Shown here: in pieces, positions 52,806 to 61,659 of the stretch
Numbering within the stretch: the stretch's first letter is position 1
Layout of the letters: every line of letters begins with the position of its first letter
Source of the DNA: Pirellulaceae bacterium
GTDB taxonomy: Bacteria > Planctomycetota > Planctomycetia > Pirellulales > Pirellulaceae
Assembly (NCBI GenBank): GCA_019636375.1
Contig: JAHBXS010000004.1
Location: 1 to 64,000, forward strand
Length of the DNA stretch: 64,000 bases
Direction of reading: 5' to 3'
Translations under genes and position numbers: made by a program
Notes under the pieces: generated by a model
What the model was told of the DNA's origin: nothing
The model's input: only the letters and a program-made list of their open reading frames with translations
The model's database searches: none

Positions 52806-55458
52806 CTCTATTACCCCTGGATTTCGCCTCTAATAATTCCAACGGATCGGGGTATTTTTCTATCAGGCGGTTGATCGTCTGTTCGCGATGGCGACGGAAA
52901 TGATCGGGAATCAGTTCCGGTGAGTCGGGGGGCAAGACTCGAACGTTCGCTTTCGGCAAAAGTTCTTGGATTTCACCAAGTGAAATCTTGGTTTTGGCGT
53001 CCGCAACAATCCACAAGTCGGTAAACGCAGGGAGTTCGGCAAGTGTATCAAGGAGCCCTTTCGAGACTCCGCCATACACGATCAGCGTTTTTAGCTGCCG
53101 TTGTTTCGACAATTCTTCTCTAAAAGACTTTTGCAACGCTGGAGACTGCACTAACGCGCCAAACCCGATTTCTAGAATCTCTAAATTCGGAAACATTGTT
53201 AAAAATTCGAATCCAGGTATCTGCCCATCTGTTTTCTTGCGCAAAAAAATGACCGCTGGCAAATGTAGCCTTTGCAAATTTGGGAATGCCAATTGTTCAT
53301 GGATTTTGAGCAAATGCAAAGGATCGACCGGATGTTTCGTTCCCCGTCCGACTTCGTTGCTAATCCAGGACTCATCAATCGCCAATGTTTGAATCCCGTC
53401 AGCCACGTCTTGCGGGATCAACCCGAGCAACTCCCCTCTCGTCAAATACAGGCAATCTAAAGGCCCGCCATCAGTTTCCGCATACTGCCAATGCGCATCT
53501 TGAATATTGCCACTAGGCTTTAAAAACCTCCAGAGATTCTCCGGGAGCCAAACTTCTGCTCGCTGCAAAGTCGCAAATCGAAAATCCCAATACATTTGTA
53601 TGTCTTCAGCCTCTAGGGCGTCTGATTCTTCATTAAGCGACGAAATACTGAGCGTCTGAATTCCGACCCGATATCGCAAAACCAGCCCGATCCAGTCTTT
53701 TTGACGTCCGCCAAAAGGAAACTCAGCCTGTCGCATAAAGAAAAGCAATGAATTGTCGCCTGCTCGATCTTTCATCGCCCCGAGCCAAGTCGCCCTTTCA
53801 AACAGAGCTTCAAAATCCGCTTCAGAGCCGAACATACCCATTCTTACCCGAGGCAATCGACAAAGGTGTACCCAATCAGCTTCATTCAATTGAGAAAAAT
53901 TGACAGAAACCTTATCAACTACCGAAATATCCTTGTGACACGCAATCAACTTCGCAATCGTGCCGGGCGGCGTATCAAAAGCGGTGAGTTCTCGAAAGTA
54001 GAGTTGATTGTCAGCACTCGTCACACCAGCCTCAATCAGTTCTGTATCGCTAAGAATTAACTGGTCGCAAGGTGCCTTGGCTAATTGGGCGAGAGTGATC
54101 GTCGAGGCAGTAATTCGTAGTTCGGATGCCTCAGATAAAGGCAGTGAATCGAAATTCAATTGCGGCTTTACTCTCATTAGGCTGACCTTCTGCGCATCCA
54201 GTCTTGAACCCTCTGCAAAACCAATTTGGTCCTGTGAGTCAGCGCCACTGAATACGAAACTGACGGCGAGCTTTCCACCGCCAACTGGTTGATACGCGAC
54301 GCGGGCCCATCTTTCCCACTGCTTGAGTTCACGGGCCGTCTCCCAATCGATATTCCTCATCATGTATCCCATGCATAGCGTGGGAACGTGATAACGGTAA
54401 GTGATTCCGGTCAAGCCGACCAGGCCGATCAATAGAGGCGATGTCCAACCGAACGCCCAAATCCAGCCCCAGTCCTTCCCCAACTCCTTTTTATCAATCC
54501 TGTTGCCACAAAAAACCAAATTCGTCGCCAAAAACCAACTGACACCAAATACGGCAGGCACAATAAATAAATGCGAAACAGTTCTCGAATAGCCGACGTA
54601 ACAAATCGCAAAGATCGCCACCCAACAGACTGTCAAACTAAATACCCAACACATCCGGATCAGCCATGACCGGATCATGCGCATTAAAACGATCCCCGGA
54701 ACAATGCATAGTCCCAGCAACGGCCACACCAAACCGGGCCAGTCAAAAAACGGCAACCTACTATTTGCAATGCCGTCGGAGGAATTAAACATCAGGTTCG
54801 CCGAGTACGCAACCAACATCATTACCGCCGCCCCCAGCCATTGCTGGTAAGGTTTCACTCGTCCCGACTGAATGGCATCGCTAAACCGAGCCACCCATCC
54901 CCGCAGTAACCAAACGACAATCGCTGTTGCCGAAACCCCCATGACCAAAACATGAATCACAATGGAATTTGTGGATTCAGCCGTGGTGGGCCAGAGTTTT
55001 GGTTTCATGAAAACTCCCCACAACATCAGGCTCCCTGCCAACGCGACGGCGAGGGCAATTCGTTCACTTTTCTGCATTTGATTAAGGATCAAAGCCCCAA
55101 CCGCAAGGCAACAGATCGGCAACGAAAAGGAAAGCACAATCGATAGCCAGACATCGTCGTTAAACAAGTGCAGCATCGACACAAGGACATGTTCAAGAAT
55201 CTCTACGATGGCCGGTGATGCCAACAACACCACCATTAACAGAACAAGTCGAATCCGCTCGGCGGGGACCAACAGCCCCAAACTCCAGCGTACAAACCGC
55301 CCGAACAAACCCCGTTTTCTCTCTGCTTTCAGCCCCTGTGTTTCCACCGTTGGCGCCGGCGCATCAGAGGGTTCGATCTCACTTGGAGAAGTTTCCCCAA
55401 ACCAATCGTCTGGCACTGCGGTTCGTCTGGGGCGCTGTGCCATAGAATCATTTCGCAT
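52798..55458 (-). CDS. Paralogue 3 of a four-gene membrane LRR-like family
   Basis: An 886-residue protein (881 if it starts at MAQRPRRTAV, ATG 55443). DDWF is at 17-20. Hydrophobic segments run from about 58 to 370. The LRR-like part includes FPNLQRLHLPAVIF and FPNLEILEIGF. The C-terminus has HRREQ-type variation (RHREQTINRLIEKYPDPL), so the end is less conserved than in paralogues 1 and 2. ATG 55458 overlaps the stop of paralogue 4 by 11 bases, and its own stop overlaps the start of paralogue 2. Confidence 0.7.
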   Translation of the reverse strand: MRNDSMAQRPRRTAVPDDWFGETSPSEIEPSDAPAPTVETQGLKAERKRGLFGRFVRWSLGLLVPAERIRLVLLMVVLLASPAIVEILEHVLVSMLHLFNDDVWLSIVLSFSLPICCLAVGALILNQMQKSERIALAVALAGSLMLWGVFMKPKLWPTTAESTNSIVIHVLVMGVSATAIVVWLLRGWVARFSDAIQSGRVKPYQQWLGAAVMMLVAYSANLMFNSSDGIANSRLPFFDWPGLVWPLLGLCIVPGIVLMRMIRSWLIRMCWVFSLTVCWVAIFAICYVGYSRTVSHLFIVPAVFGVSWFLATNLVFCGNRIDKKELGKDWGWIWAFGWTSPLLIGLVGLTGITYRYHVPTLCMGYMMRNIDWETARELKQWERWARVAYQPVGGGKLAVSFVFSGADSQDQIGFAEGSRLDAQKVSLMRVKPQLNFDSLPLSEASELRITASTITLAQLAKAPCDQLILSDTELIEAGVTSADNQLYFRELTAFDTPPGTIAKLIACHKDISVVDKVSVNFSQLNEADWVHLCRLPRVRMGMFGSEADFEALFERATWLGAMKDRAGDNSLLFFMRQAEFPFGGRQKDWIGLVLRYRVGIQTLSISSLNEESDALEAEDIQMYWDFRFATLQRAEVWLPENLWRFLKPSGNIQDAHWQYAETDGGPLDCLYLTRGELLGLIPQDVADGIQTLAIDESWISNEVGRGTKHPVDPLHLLKIHEQLAFPNLQRLHLPAVIFLRKKTDGQIPGFEFLTMFPNLEILEIGFGALVQSPALQKSFREELSKQRQLKTLIVYGGVSKGLLDTLAELPAFTDLWIVADAKTKISLGEIQELLPKANVRVLPPDSPELIPDHFRRHREQTINRLIEKYPDPLELLEAKSRGNRDE

Positions 55459-58063
55459 TGGTATTGGCCTCCGATTCTTGAGAACTCTCGCTCCCCGCCG
55501 TCCCCAGCATTCGAAACTTTTCGATCAACTTTTCGCGCACGCGCTGGTGATGTTCTTTGAAATGCTCTGGAATCGGAATGTCGGCCTCAGAACGGTAATA
55601 TGTCAACTTCACATTATTCCGGATTTCGTTAAAAACATCTTCTCCCTCAGGAATCGAATCCGTGCCATAAATGACGACCTCTTCGATAGCAGGCATGCTG
55701 ACGATAACTTCCATCAAATTGTCCGGCACTGACCCAATAACAACCATTCGTTTTAGCTTTTTCAATTGCGGAAGTTCCCCACAGAGTTCCTGGACTTCTG
55801 TTTTCGAGTTGCTGCCCTGCAAATCGATCTGCAAGAATTCCAAATTTGGAAACATTTGGAGAAACGTGCAAGTGAAAACTCCAATCGTGTCAGATAACGA
55901 CGGCAAATAGAGTTCCTTAAGATTGGGAAAATTCGCCTCTGAATTGAACCACGCATTGAGAAGTCTCCTGCGGGGCACCCAAAAATCGGCACCAGACCAC
56001 CCTGGATCAAGGCTGAGCACCTCTAACTGCTGGGCAATTTTCGCATCGATTTTCCAATTTTGTTGGGTAAACGGAAGCCACAACACCTCGCGATTTTGGG
56101 GATCCGTGTAAAGGAGATTCAGATCTCGCAAGTCTTGCGATTCATAATCAACCTCTTCTGGCCATTCGATCGTCCAAGACCTGACAGTAAAGCCAAACAG
56201 CAAATAAAAATCAACGCAAAACTCCAACTCCTTTTGCTTGTTTTCATATCTTGGCTGAGCGTATGTGCTCATATCAATCGCAATTCCGCTTCGAGCGATT
56301 TCATGTAGGAAATCAAAGAGAACCTCCCGCTTTGGAAATGGCTGCCCCATTTGAATCCGTAGCCCTTCATGAGTTGTGAGTCTTTTTCGAATCTCACTTG
56401 CCTCATCTGACATGAACCAAAAGCCCTTTTCCGTATCGGCCACATGTACTTGGATCCTCAGGTCCGGATTGTCAAGGATCGCCTCCCAATCTTCCTTTCC
56501 CAAGTCTTCAATATGAACAAGAAGCCAAGTAATCGTCGTAAGGTCTTCATGGTTTCGAAGTATTTTAGCAAGAGTGTTTTCAGAAATCCGTTTAAGCGTA
56601 AATTGTCTAGTTCCGATTTTGCCTACTGTTTGACCGTCATCAACCAGATCGACATTATTCAAAAACAAAATGGTTGCAGAGAGTTCTGCTAGTTGTTTTA
56701 CCGAAACTTTCGATTGATCAATATGGACTCCATAAGTTCCACTCTTCGGGAGTCGACTTATCTCAAGGTCAGGCGTAACGCCGGCTAGCCTCAACCCATT
56801 TAGCATCAGTACCTCGTCGCTAATTTGAGGGACTTTCCTCAAATCCGCACGATCTGCAAATTTAACCTCTAAATGCGAGATTGGTTTACTAGGTGTTCCA
56901 AATTCCCGAAACTCAAGAGTTCCATAACTCTCAAGTTTCTTAAGTTCCGCTGCTACCATCCAGCGAAATCCCAATTCCGAATTGTAGACCCGAGGAATGT
57001 AAAAATAGTGGTTGATCACAATCGCAGCGAGCATGATTGCCCACAAGGGCACTAAGTAAACAACAAATCCACTCCAGACGATTCCCTTGGTTGAGGTCCT
57101 GCTCTCCGGTTCTCCGCTTTTCGCAATTCCAAACTGCGAGATAGCGATGCCCAATGCGTAAGGACCTCCCCACGTTAAATACTGAACCACCTCTCTATAG
57201 ATCGATGAGAACAAAAACGCCCCAAACACAAGTCCCCATCCAGTTAACGCGACACTCCAACCAAGTTTTCCGAAAAACCCCCGCACATGGCTCAAAATAA
57301 AAATAGTTGGGAACATGACGACCAGGGCAAACAAGGGGCCGACTGCTCGCCAACCGAGATCAAAAAAATCGACCTCTGGCACTCGCTGGTCCGCAAGTAA
57401 GTACCTAACTGCATACTGCGACAAGTACATGAGCATGACGGCGATGCCAAAATTGGGCATCAATTTCGAACCCCAATTCGTAAGAGTTTGCCGCTGACGC
57501 TTTAGCATCGTTGCCGCGACCACACAAGCCACTAATGTGACGACACAGTACAAGCCGAACCCAACCCATTCGTCAGTTCTATCTCCAGTGATCGAGTAAA
57601 AATCAAATCGAGATGGAGTCTTGTAGAATTGACTCAACGCCCCCGCCCCGACAACGGCCAAAATCACCAACACCCGTTCAATTACACTCAATCGGTTGAA
57701 AAAGATACCACCAAAAGCGAACCCGATTAACCCCACGGCAAAACCAAATTGGGCGAGCAATCCATCTTCTACCCAACGTTCAAGTCCCTTTATCAAGAAA
57801 ATCTGATTGGCAATTTCCGATGCAATAGGCAAAAACAAAATCACCGACAACAGAATGAGCAGCCGAATCGGCGGGGCCGGAATAAAGAGCCCAATGAATC
57901 GAGCCAACCTCGAAACCGATTTCCTGGGCGGATCATTTTTGACATGAACGGGTTTTCTTTCTTGAGAGCCGGTACCGCTGGAATCCCCTTCGGGCTCTCC
58001 CCCAAACCAATCGTCGGGGACCTCTTTGCGAGCGGAACCAAAACTGGGTATCTTCGTGTTCAT
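55448..58063 (-). CDS. Paralogue 4 of a four-gene membrane LRR-like family
   Basis: An 871-residue protein starting at ATG 58063 (AAGGAGCGGGAGTG just upstream; the frame also has an in-frame GTG at 58066). DDWF is at 17-20. Hydrophobic segments at about 55-350 end in NHYFYIP. LRR-like strands include FPNLKELYLPSL, FPNLEFLQIDL and a beta strand IEEVVIYGTD. The C-terminus is HFKEHHQRVREKLIEKFRML, then a Ser/Glu/Asn-rich tail. It begins 26 bases after the stop of mnmG, so the tandem set is probably read from the mnmG promoter or one close to it. Confidence 0.72.
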   Translation of the reverse strand: MNTKIPSFGSARKEVPDDWFGGEPEGDSSGTGSQERKPVHVKNDPPRKSVSRLARFIGLFIPAPPIRLLILLSVILFLPIASEIANQIFLIKGLERWVEDGLLAQFGFAVGLIGFAFGGIFFNRLSVIERVLVILAVVGAGALSQFYKTPSRFDFYSITGDRTDEWVGFGLYCVVTLVACVVAATMLKRQRQTLTNWGSKLMPNFGIAVMLMYLSQYAVRYLLADQRVPEVDFFDLGWRAVGPLFALVVMFPTIFILSHVRGFFGKLGWSVALTGWGLVFGAFLFSSIYREVVQYLTWGGPYALGIAISQFGIAKSGEPESRTSTKGIVWSGFVVYLVPLWAIMLAAIVINHYFYIPRVYNSELGFRWMVAAELKKLESYGTLEFREFGTPSKPISHLEVKFADRADLRKVPQISDEVLMLNGLRLAGVTPDLEISRLPKSGTYGVHIDQSKVSVKQLAELSATILFLNNVDLVDDGQTVGKIGTRQFTLKRISENTLAKILRNHEDLTTITWLLVHIEDLGKEDWEAILDNPDLRIQVHVADTEKGFWFMSDEASEIRKRLTTHEGLRIQMGQPFPKREVLFDFLHEIARSGIAIDMSTYAQPRYENKQKELEFCVDFYLLFGFTVRSWTIEWPEEVDYESQDLRDLNLLYTDPQNREVLWLPFTQQNWKIDAKIAQQLEVLSLDPGWSGADFWVPRRRLLNAWFNSEANFPNLKELYLPSLSDTIGVFTCTFLQMFPNLEFLQIDLQGSNSKTEVQELCGELPQLKKLKRMVVIGSVPDNLMEVIVSMPAIEEVVIYGTDSIPEGEDVFNEIRNNVKLTYYRSEADIPIPEHFKEHHQRVREKLIEKFRMLGTAGSESSQESEANTNAK

Positions 58064-58089
58064 CACTCCCGCTCCTTTTCACGATCGTT

Positions 58090-59958
58090 TTAAATAGGCC
58101 CAGACTCGCCTTCAGAATCTCCCAGCGTCTCCGCTTGGTTCTCTCGCCGAGGATTCTCCAAATACACTAAAACCAGCGCGATGTCCGCCGGGGTAATGCC
58201 GCTAATCCGTTGGGCTTGATCAATCGTGACCGGGCGGACACGATTGAGTTTTTCTTTGGCCTCGCGGCGCAAATGCTGAATCGATTCATAGTCGAACCAA
58301 GCTGGAATTTTCTTCCCAGCCAATCGACGTTGCCGCTCGATTGTGTTTTGCTGCCGCTCGACGTAGCCCGAATATTTTACATCGAAAGTGACTTGCTCGA
58401 TAACATCCGACGGAATCGCAGCCAATTCGGGAGCACTTTTGCAGAGGTCGGCCCATTCCACCTCCGGCCGCCGCAACCTCTTCTCCAGCGAAACGGAATC
58501 AACCCAAGTCTCTCGGAGAATTTGCAGAGACCGCTCGATTAACCGCTCCTTCGTGTCCAGACGTTCCATCCGCTTGGCATCGACCAACCCCAACTCATGC
58601 CCCAGCCGCGTCAAACGGCGGTCCGCATTGTCTTGCCGTAAGAGCAAACGATATTCGGCTCGACTGGTGAACATCCGATACGGTTCGTCGACGCTGCGGG
58701 TCACAAGATCATCAATCAACACACCGATGTACCCTGCGTCCCGCTCGATGAACAATTCGCGATCTCCGTTTAATTTAAGAGCCGCGTTTGCTCCGGCGAT
58801 CAGCCCCTGAGCCCCTGCTTCTTCATAACCGGTGGTTCCATTGATTTGCCCAGCAAAATAGAGCCCGGCGACTCGTTTGGTTTCCAAAGTCCGTTGCAAT
58901 TGATCCGGCGGGCAAAAATCGTACTCCACGGCGTATCCATACCGCATGATTTGTGCCCGTTCCAAACCGGGAATCAAGCGAAACATCTCGTCCTGGACAT
59001 CGCGAGGCAGACTCGTGGAGATTCCATTGACATAAACCTCATGGGTCGCCCGCCCTTCAGGCTCAAGGAACAATTGGTGCCGATCCTTGTCGGCGAACCT
59101 AACGACTTTATCTTCAATCGATGGGCAATAGCGTGGACCACGCGTTTGAATTTGACCGCTGTACATCGGTGCCCGATGCAAATTCTGTTGGATCAACGCA
59201 TGAACGGCTTCGTTCGTGTAAGTGATCCAACAAGGGACTTGCTCGACCCTAAAATCATCTTGCATGAATGAGAAGGGCTGGGGGCTTTCGTCTCCAGGTT
59301 GAATTTCCGTTCGAGAAAAATCAATCGTCCGCGCGTTTAGACGTGGCGGGGTACCGGTTTTGAAGCGATCGATTTCGAAGCCCAAACGCTGGAGCGCGCC
59401 ACTGATTCCAGCCGTCGTCCCTTCACCCGCTCTCCCCCCAGCGACCTTGGCCTCCCCCGTATGCATGATCGCTTGCAAAAAAGTCCCCGTCGTCAGAATC
59501 ACCGCTCGCGCTCGATACGTCGCGTCCCCTTTGACTCGCACGCCCAAGATTCGGGTTTGGCCGTTAACGGTTTCGGTCAACAAGTCTTCGACAATTTCTT
59601 GGCGGACGGCCAAGTTCGATTGAGACTCAACGGCGAATTTGATCCAATTCTGGTACCCCTTTTTGTCGGCTTGAGCTCGGGGGCTGTGCATGGCGGGACC
59701 TTTTTTCAGATTCAGCATGCGAAACTGAATTCCGGTGGCGTCGATGGCTCGTCCCATCAAGCCTCCCAGGGCGTCGATCTCACGCACCAAATGCCCCTTG
59801 GCGACACCCCCAATCGCCGGGTTGCAACTCATCTGCCCAATCGTATCGAGGTTCGTGGTCAGGAGTACCGTGCTCGCTCCGATCCGTGCAGCCGCCACCG
59901 CCGATTCTGTTCCCGCGTGCCCAGCTCCAACTACAATCACATCAAAATCGTAAATCAA
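58090..59958 (-). CDS. mnmG: tRNA uridine 5-carboxymethylaminomethyl modification enzyme MnmG
   Basis: A 622-residue FAD enzyme that, with MnmE, modifies U34 of certain tRNAs. Motifs are [20 protein letters not shown] (FAD), [21 protein letters not shown] near residue 50, [26 protein letters not shown] and [15 protein letters not shown]. The start is placed at TTG 59958 ([13 protein letters not shown]), preceded by GGGGAGGAG, which fits the family length; an open extension to 60054 adds an unlikely Cys/Trp-rich leader. MnmE is not in the window. The gene is the first of a likely operon with the four paralogues. Confidence 0.93.
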   Translation of the reverse strand: MIYDFDVIVVGAGHAGTESAVAAARIGASTVLLTTNLDTIGQMSCNPAIGGVAKGHLVREIDALGGLMGRAIDATGIQFRMLNLKKGPAMHSPRAQADKKGYQNWIKFAVESQSNLAVRQEIVEDLLTETVNGQTRILGVRVKGDATYRARAVILTTGTFLQAIMHTGEAKVAGGRAGEGTTAGISGALQRLGFEIDRFKTGTPPRLNARTIDFSRTEIQPGDESPQPFSFMQDDFRVEQVPCWITYTNEAVHALIQQNLHRAPMYSGQIQTRGPRYCPSIEDKVVRFADKDRHQLFLEPEGRATHEVYVNGISTSLPRDVQDEMFRLIPGLERAQIMRYGYAVEYDFCPPDQLQRTLETKRVAGLYFAGQINGTTGYEEAGAQGLIAGANAALKLNGDRELFIERDAGYIGVLIDDLVTRSVDEPYRMFTSRAEYRLLLRQDNADRRLTRLGHELGLVDAKRMERLDTKERLIERSLQILRETWVDSVSLEKRLRRPEVEWADLCKSAPELAAIPSDVIEQVTFDVKYSGYVERQQNTIERQRRLAGKKIPAWFDYESIQHLRREAKEKLNRVRPVTIDQAQRISGITPADIALVLVYLENPRRENQAETLGDSEGESGPI

Positions 59959-60220
59959 ATCTCCTCCCCAAGGGTGAAAGGGGGCCGTACTGCCCACCGC
60001 GCAAGACAGGTCTCTACAATGCCAGCAAAAAAATAGTAGAACAATTGTCCTCAATTGTTCATAACCTTACGGCTTCGGCAAGCCTAGAAGGAAACAAATT
60101 CACCCCCCTATGCCGCACCCTCATTGGCTTGTCCAAAGGGGGCGAAAGCTTTGGGTAGTCGTTCACGGCCTGGGTGGCCAAGTGGCTCGTCATGTAGAGG
60201 TTGTGAATTTATTCGCCGCT

Positions 60221-60265
60221 CGTTCACGGAGTGAACGGCCACGTAGCCGTTCACTTCGTGAACGG
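60221..60265. repeat. Tandem palindromes GTTCAC...GTGAAC
   Basis: CGTTCACGGAGTGAACGG (60221-60238) and CCGTTCACTTCGTGAACGG (60247-60265) are each nearly self-complementary and lie nine bases apart. They sit in the 342-base gap (59959-60300) between mnmG and the DUF1552 gene. The rest of this gap holds no gene that I can support. No T-run follows, so transcription termination is uncertain; a protein-binding or REP-like role is possible. Confidence 0.6.
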
Positions 60266-60300
60266 TCACAAATCAACAAGGCCCAAACGGTTACCGGCCT

Positions 60301-61659
60301 TTACAGCGGCAGCGGGCTGGTACTGTCGCTAAATTTTGTTTCAGCGACACCGACCTTGTTAAGCATCGTCAAATACAGATTGGTCAGCGGCGTATTCCGC
60401 GCAAACCGCAAGTGTCGCCCCGCCTCGATGGAACCGCCACCCCGTCCGGCTAACAAGATCGGCAAGTCATCGTGGTTGTGCCGATTCCCGTCGCCAATAC
60501 CGCTCCCATAAACAATCATTGAATTGTCGAGTAGCGAACCTGTGGGCTCTTGGATCGAATTCAGCCGCTCCAGGAAGTAGGCAAACAACTGCGAATGGTA
60601 TTGGTTGATCAAGGATATCTTGGCTTGCTTCTCGGCACTGTTTCCGTGATGCGAAACGTCGTGATGTCCGTCGGCAACGCCAATTTGTTTGTAGCTGCGG
60701 TTGCTGCCTGCATTGCCAAACATAAGTGTCACCACTCGTGTCGAATCCGTTTGGAATGCGAGCACCACCATGTCCATCAACAGCTTCAGATGCTCGCCGT
60801 AATCTCGGGGCACACCCTCTGGTCGGTACAGATCGGGCAGTTCGGCATCTTCGTGCCGTAGTTTTTCAGACTTGGCCAACCGCTGCTCAATTTCGCGAAT
60901 CCCGTGCAGATACTCGTCAAGTTTCCTTTTGTCGTTGGCCCCGAGTGCTTGGTGCAAACTCTTGGCGTCTTCAGCTACAAAATCTAAAACACTTTTACGG
61001 CGTCGATCCCTTCGCTCCCGCTCTTCCGGCGTCAGAGCCATTTCCGAGCCCTTGAACAGCCGATCAAACACGAACGCCGGATCAATCTCTTTGGCAACAG
61101 GACTTGTCTCCGTCCGCCAAGACATGTTCGACGTGTACGCACAGCTATAGCCCGAATCGCAACGGCCCGCCGGAGCACTCGCCTCGGTCCCCAACTCTAG
61201 CGAAGGGAGTCGCGTTAAATGGCCAATGCGACTGGCGGCCAACTGGTCGATGCTGACCCCATTAAAAATATCCGACCCGTCGGTTTTTCGCGGATGGGCT
61301 CCGGTCAAAAACGCGGCCACCGCCCGTGCATGATCCCCAGGCCCATCACCATGAGCGCGAGCTCCATCGAGAGCCAATCCAGAGAGGACATTCATTTGCC
61401 CCTTGAATTTTTCTAAATTCTTCAAAATCGGCGGCAATTCGAAATCACTCCCCACGGCTTCCGGCGTCCAGTCCGGCATGTGTTGACCGTTCGGCAAGTA
61501 CACAAACATCATCCGCACAGGATTCGCCTGAGCTGGAGTCGCCAGCGACGGGAGTCCAAACGCGAACCGATTGGGAGACATCGCTTCGAGAACCGGCAAA
61601 GCGACCGCTGCCCCAATTCCTCGCAACACTGTTCGACGCGAAATTGCTCGATGACTCAT
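60301..61659 (-). CDS. DUF1552 protein with Tat signal
   Basis: A 452-residue exported protein. The N-terminus has the twin-arginine motif SRRTVLRG followed by the hydrophobic IGAAVALPVLEAM. The DUF1552 domain fills the rest, with markers VYLPNGQHMPDW near 55, SIDQLAASRIG near 143 and DGHHDVSHHGN near 330. The function is unknown, but it is encoded next to a cytochrome-type partner in most planctomycetes. The start overlaps the end of the 61656 gene by four bases (ATGA), so the two are coupled. Confidence 0.92.
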   Translation of the reverse strand: MSHRAISRRTVLRGIGAAVALPVLEAMSPNRFAFGLPSLATPAQANPVRMMFVYLPNGQHMPDWTPEAVGSDFELPPILKNLEKFKGQMNVLSGLALDGARAHGDGPGDHARAVAAFLTGAHPRKTDGSDIFNGVSIDQLAASRIGHLTRLPSLELGTEASAPAGRCDSGYSCAYTSNMSWRTETSPVAKEIDPAFVFDRLFKGSEMALTPEERERRDRRRKSVLDFVAEDAKSLHQALGANDKRKLDEYLHGIREIEQRLAKSEKLRHEDAELPDLYRPEGVPRDYGEHLKLLMDMVVLAFQTDSTRVVTLMFGNAGSNRSYKQIGVADGHHDVSHHGNSAEKQAKISLINQYHSQLFAYFLERLNSIQEPTGSLLDNSMIVYGSGIGDGNRHNHDDLPILLAGRGGGSIEAGRHLRFARNTPLTNLYLTMLNKVGVAETKFSDSTSPLPL

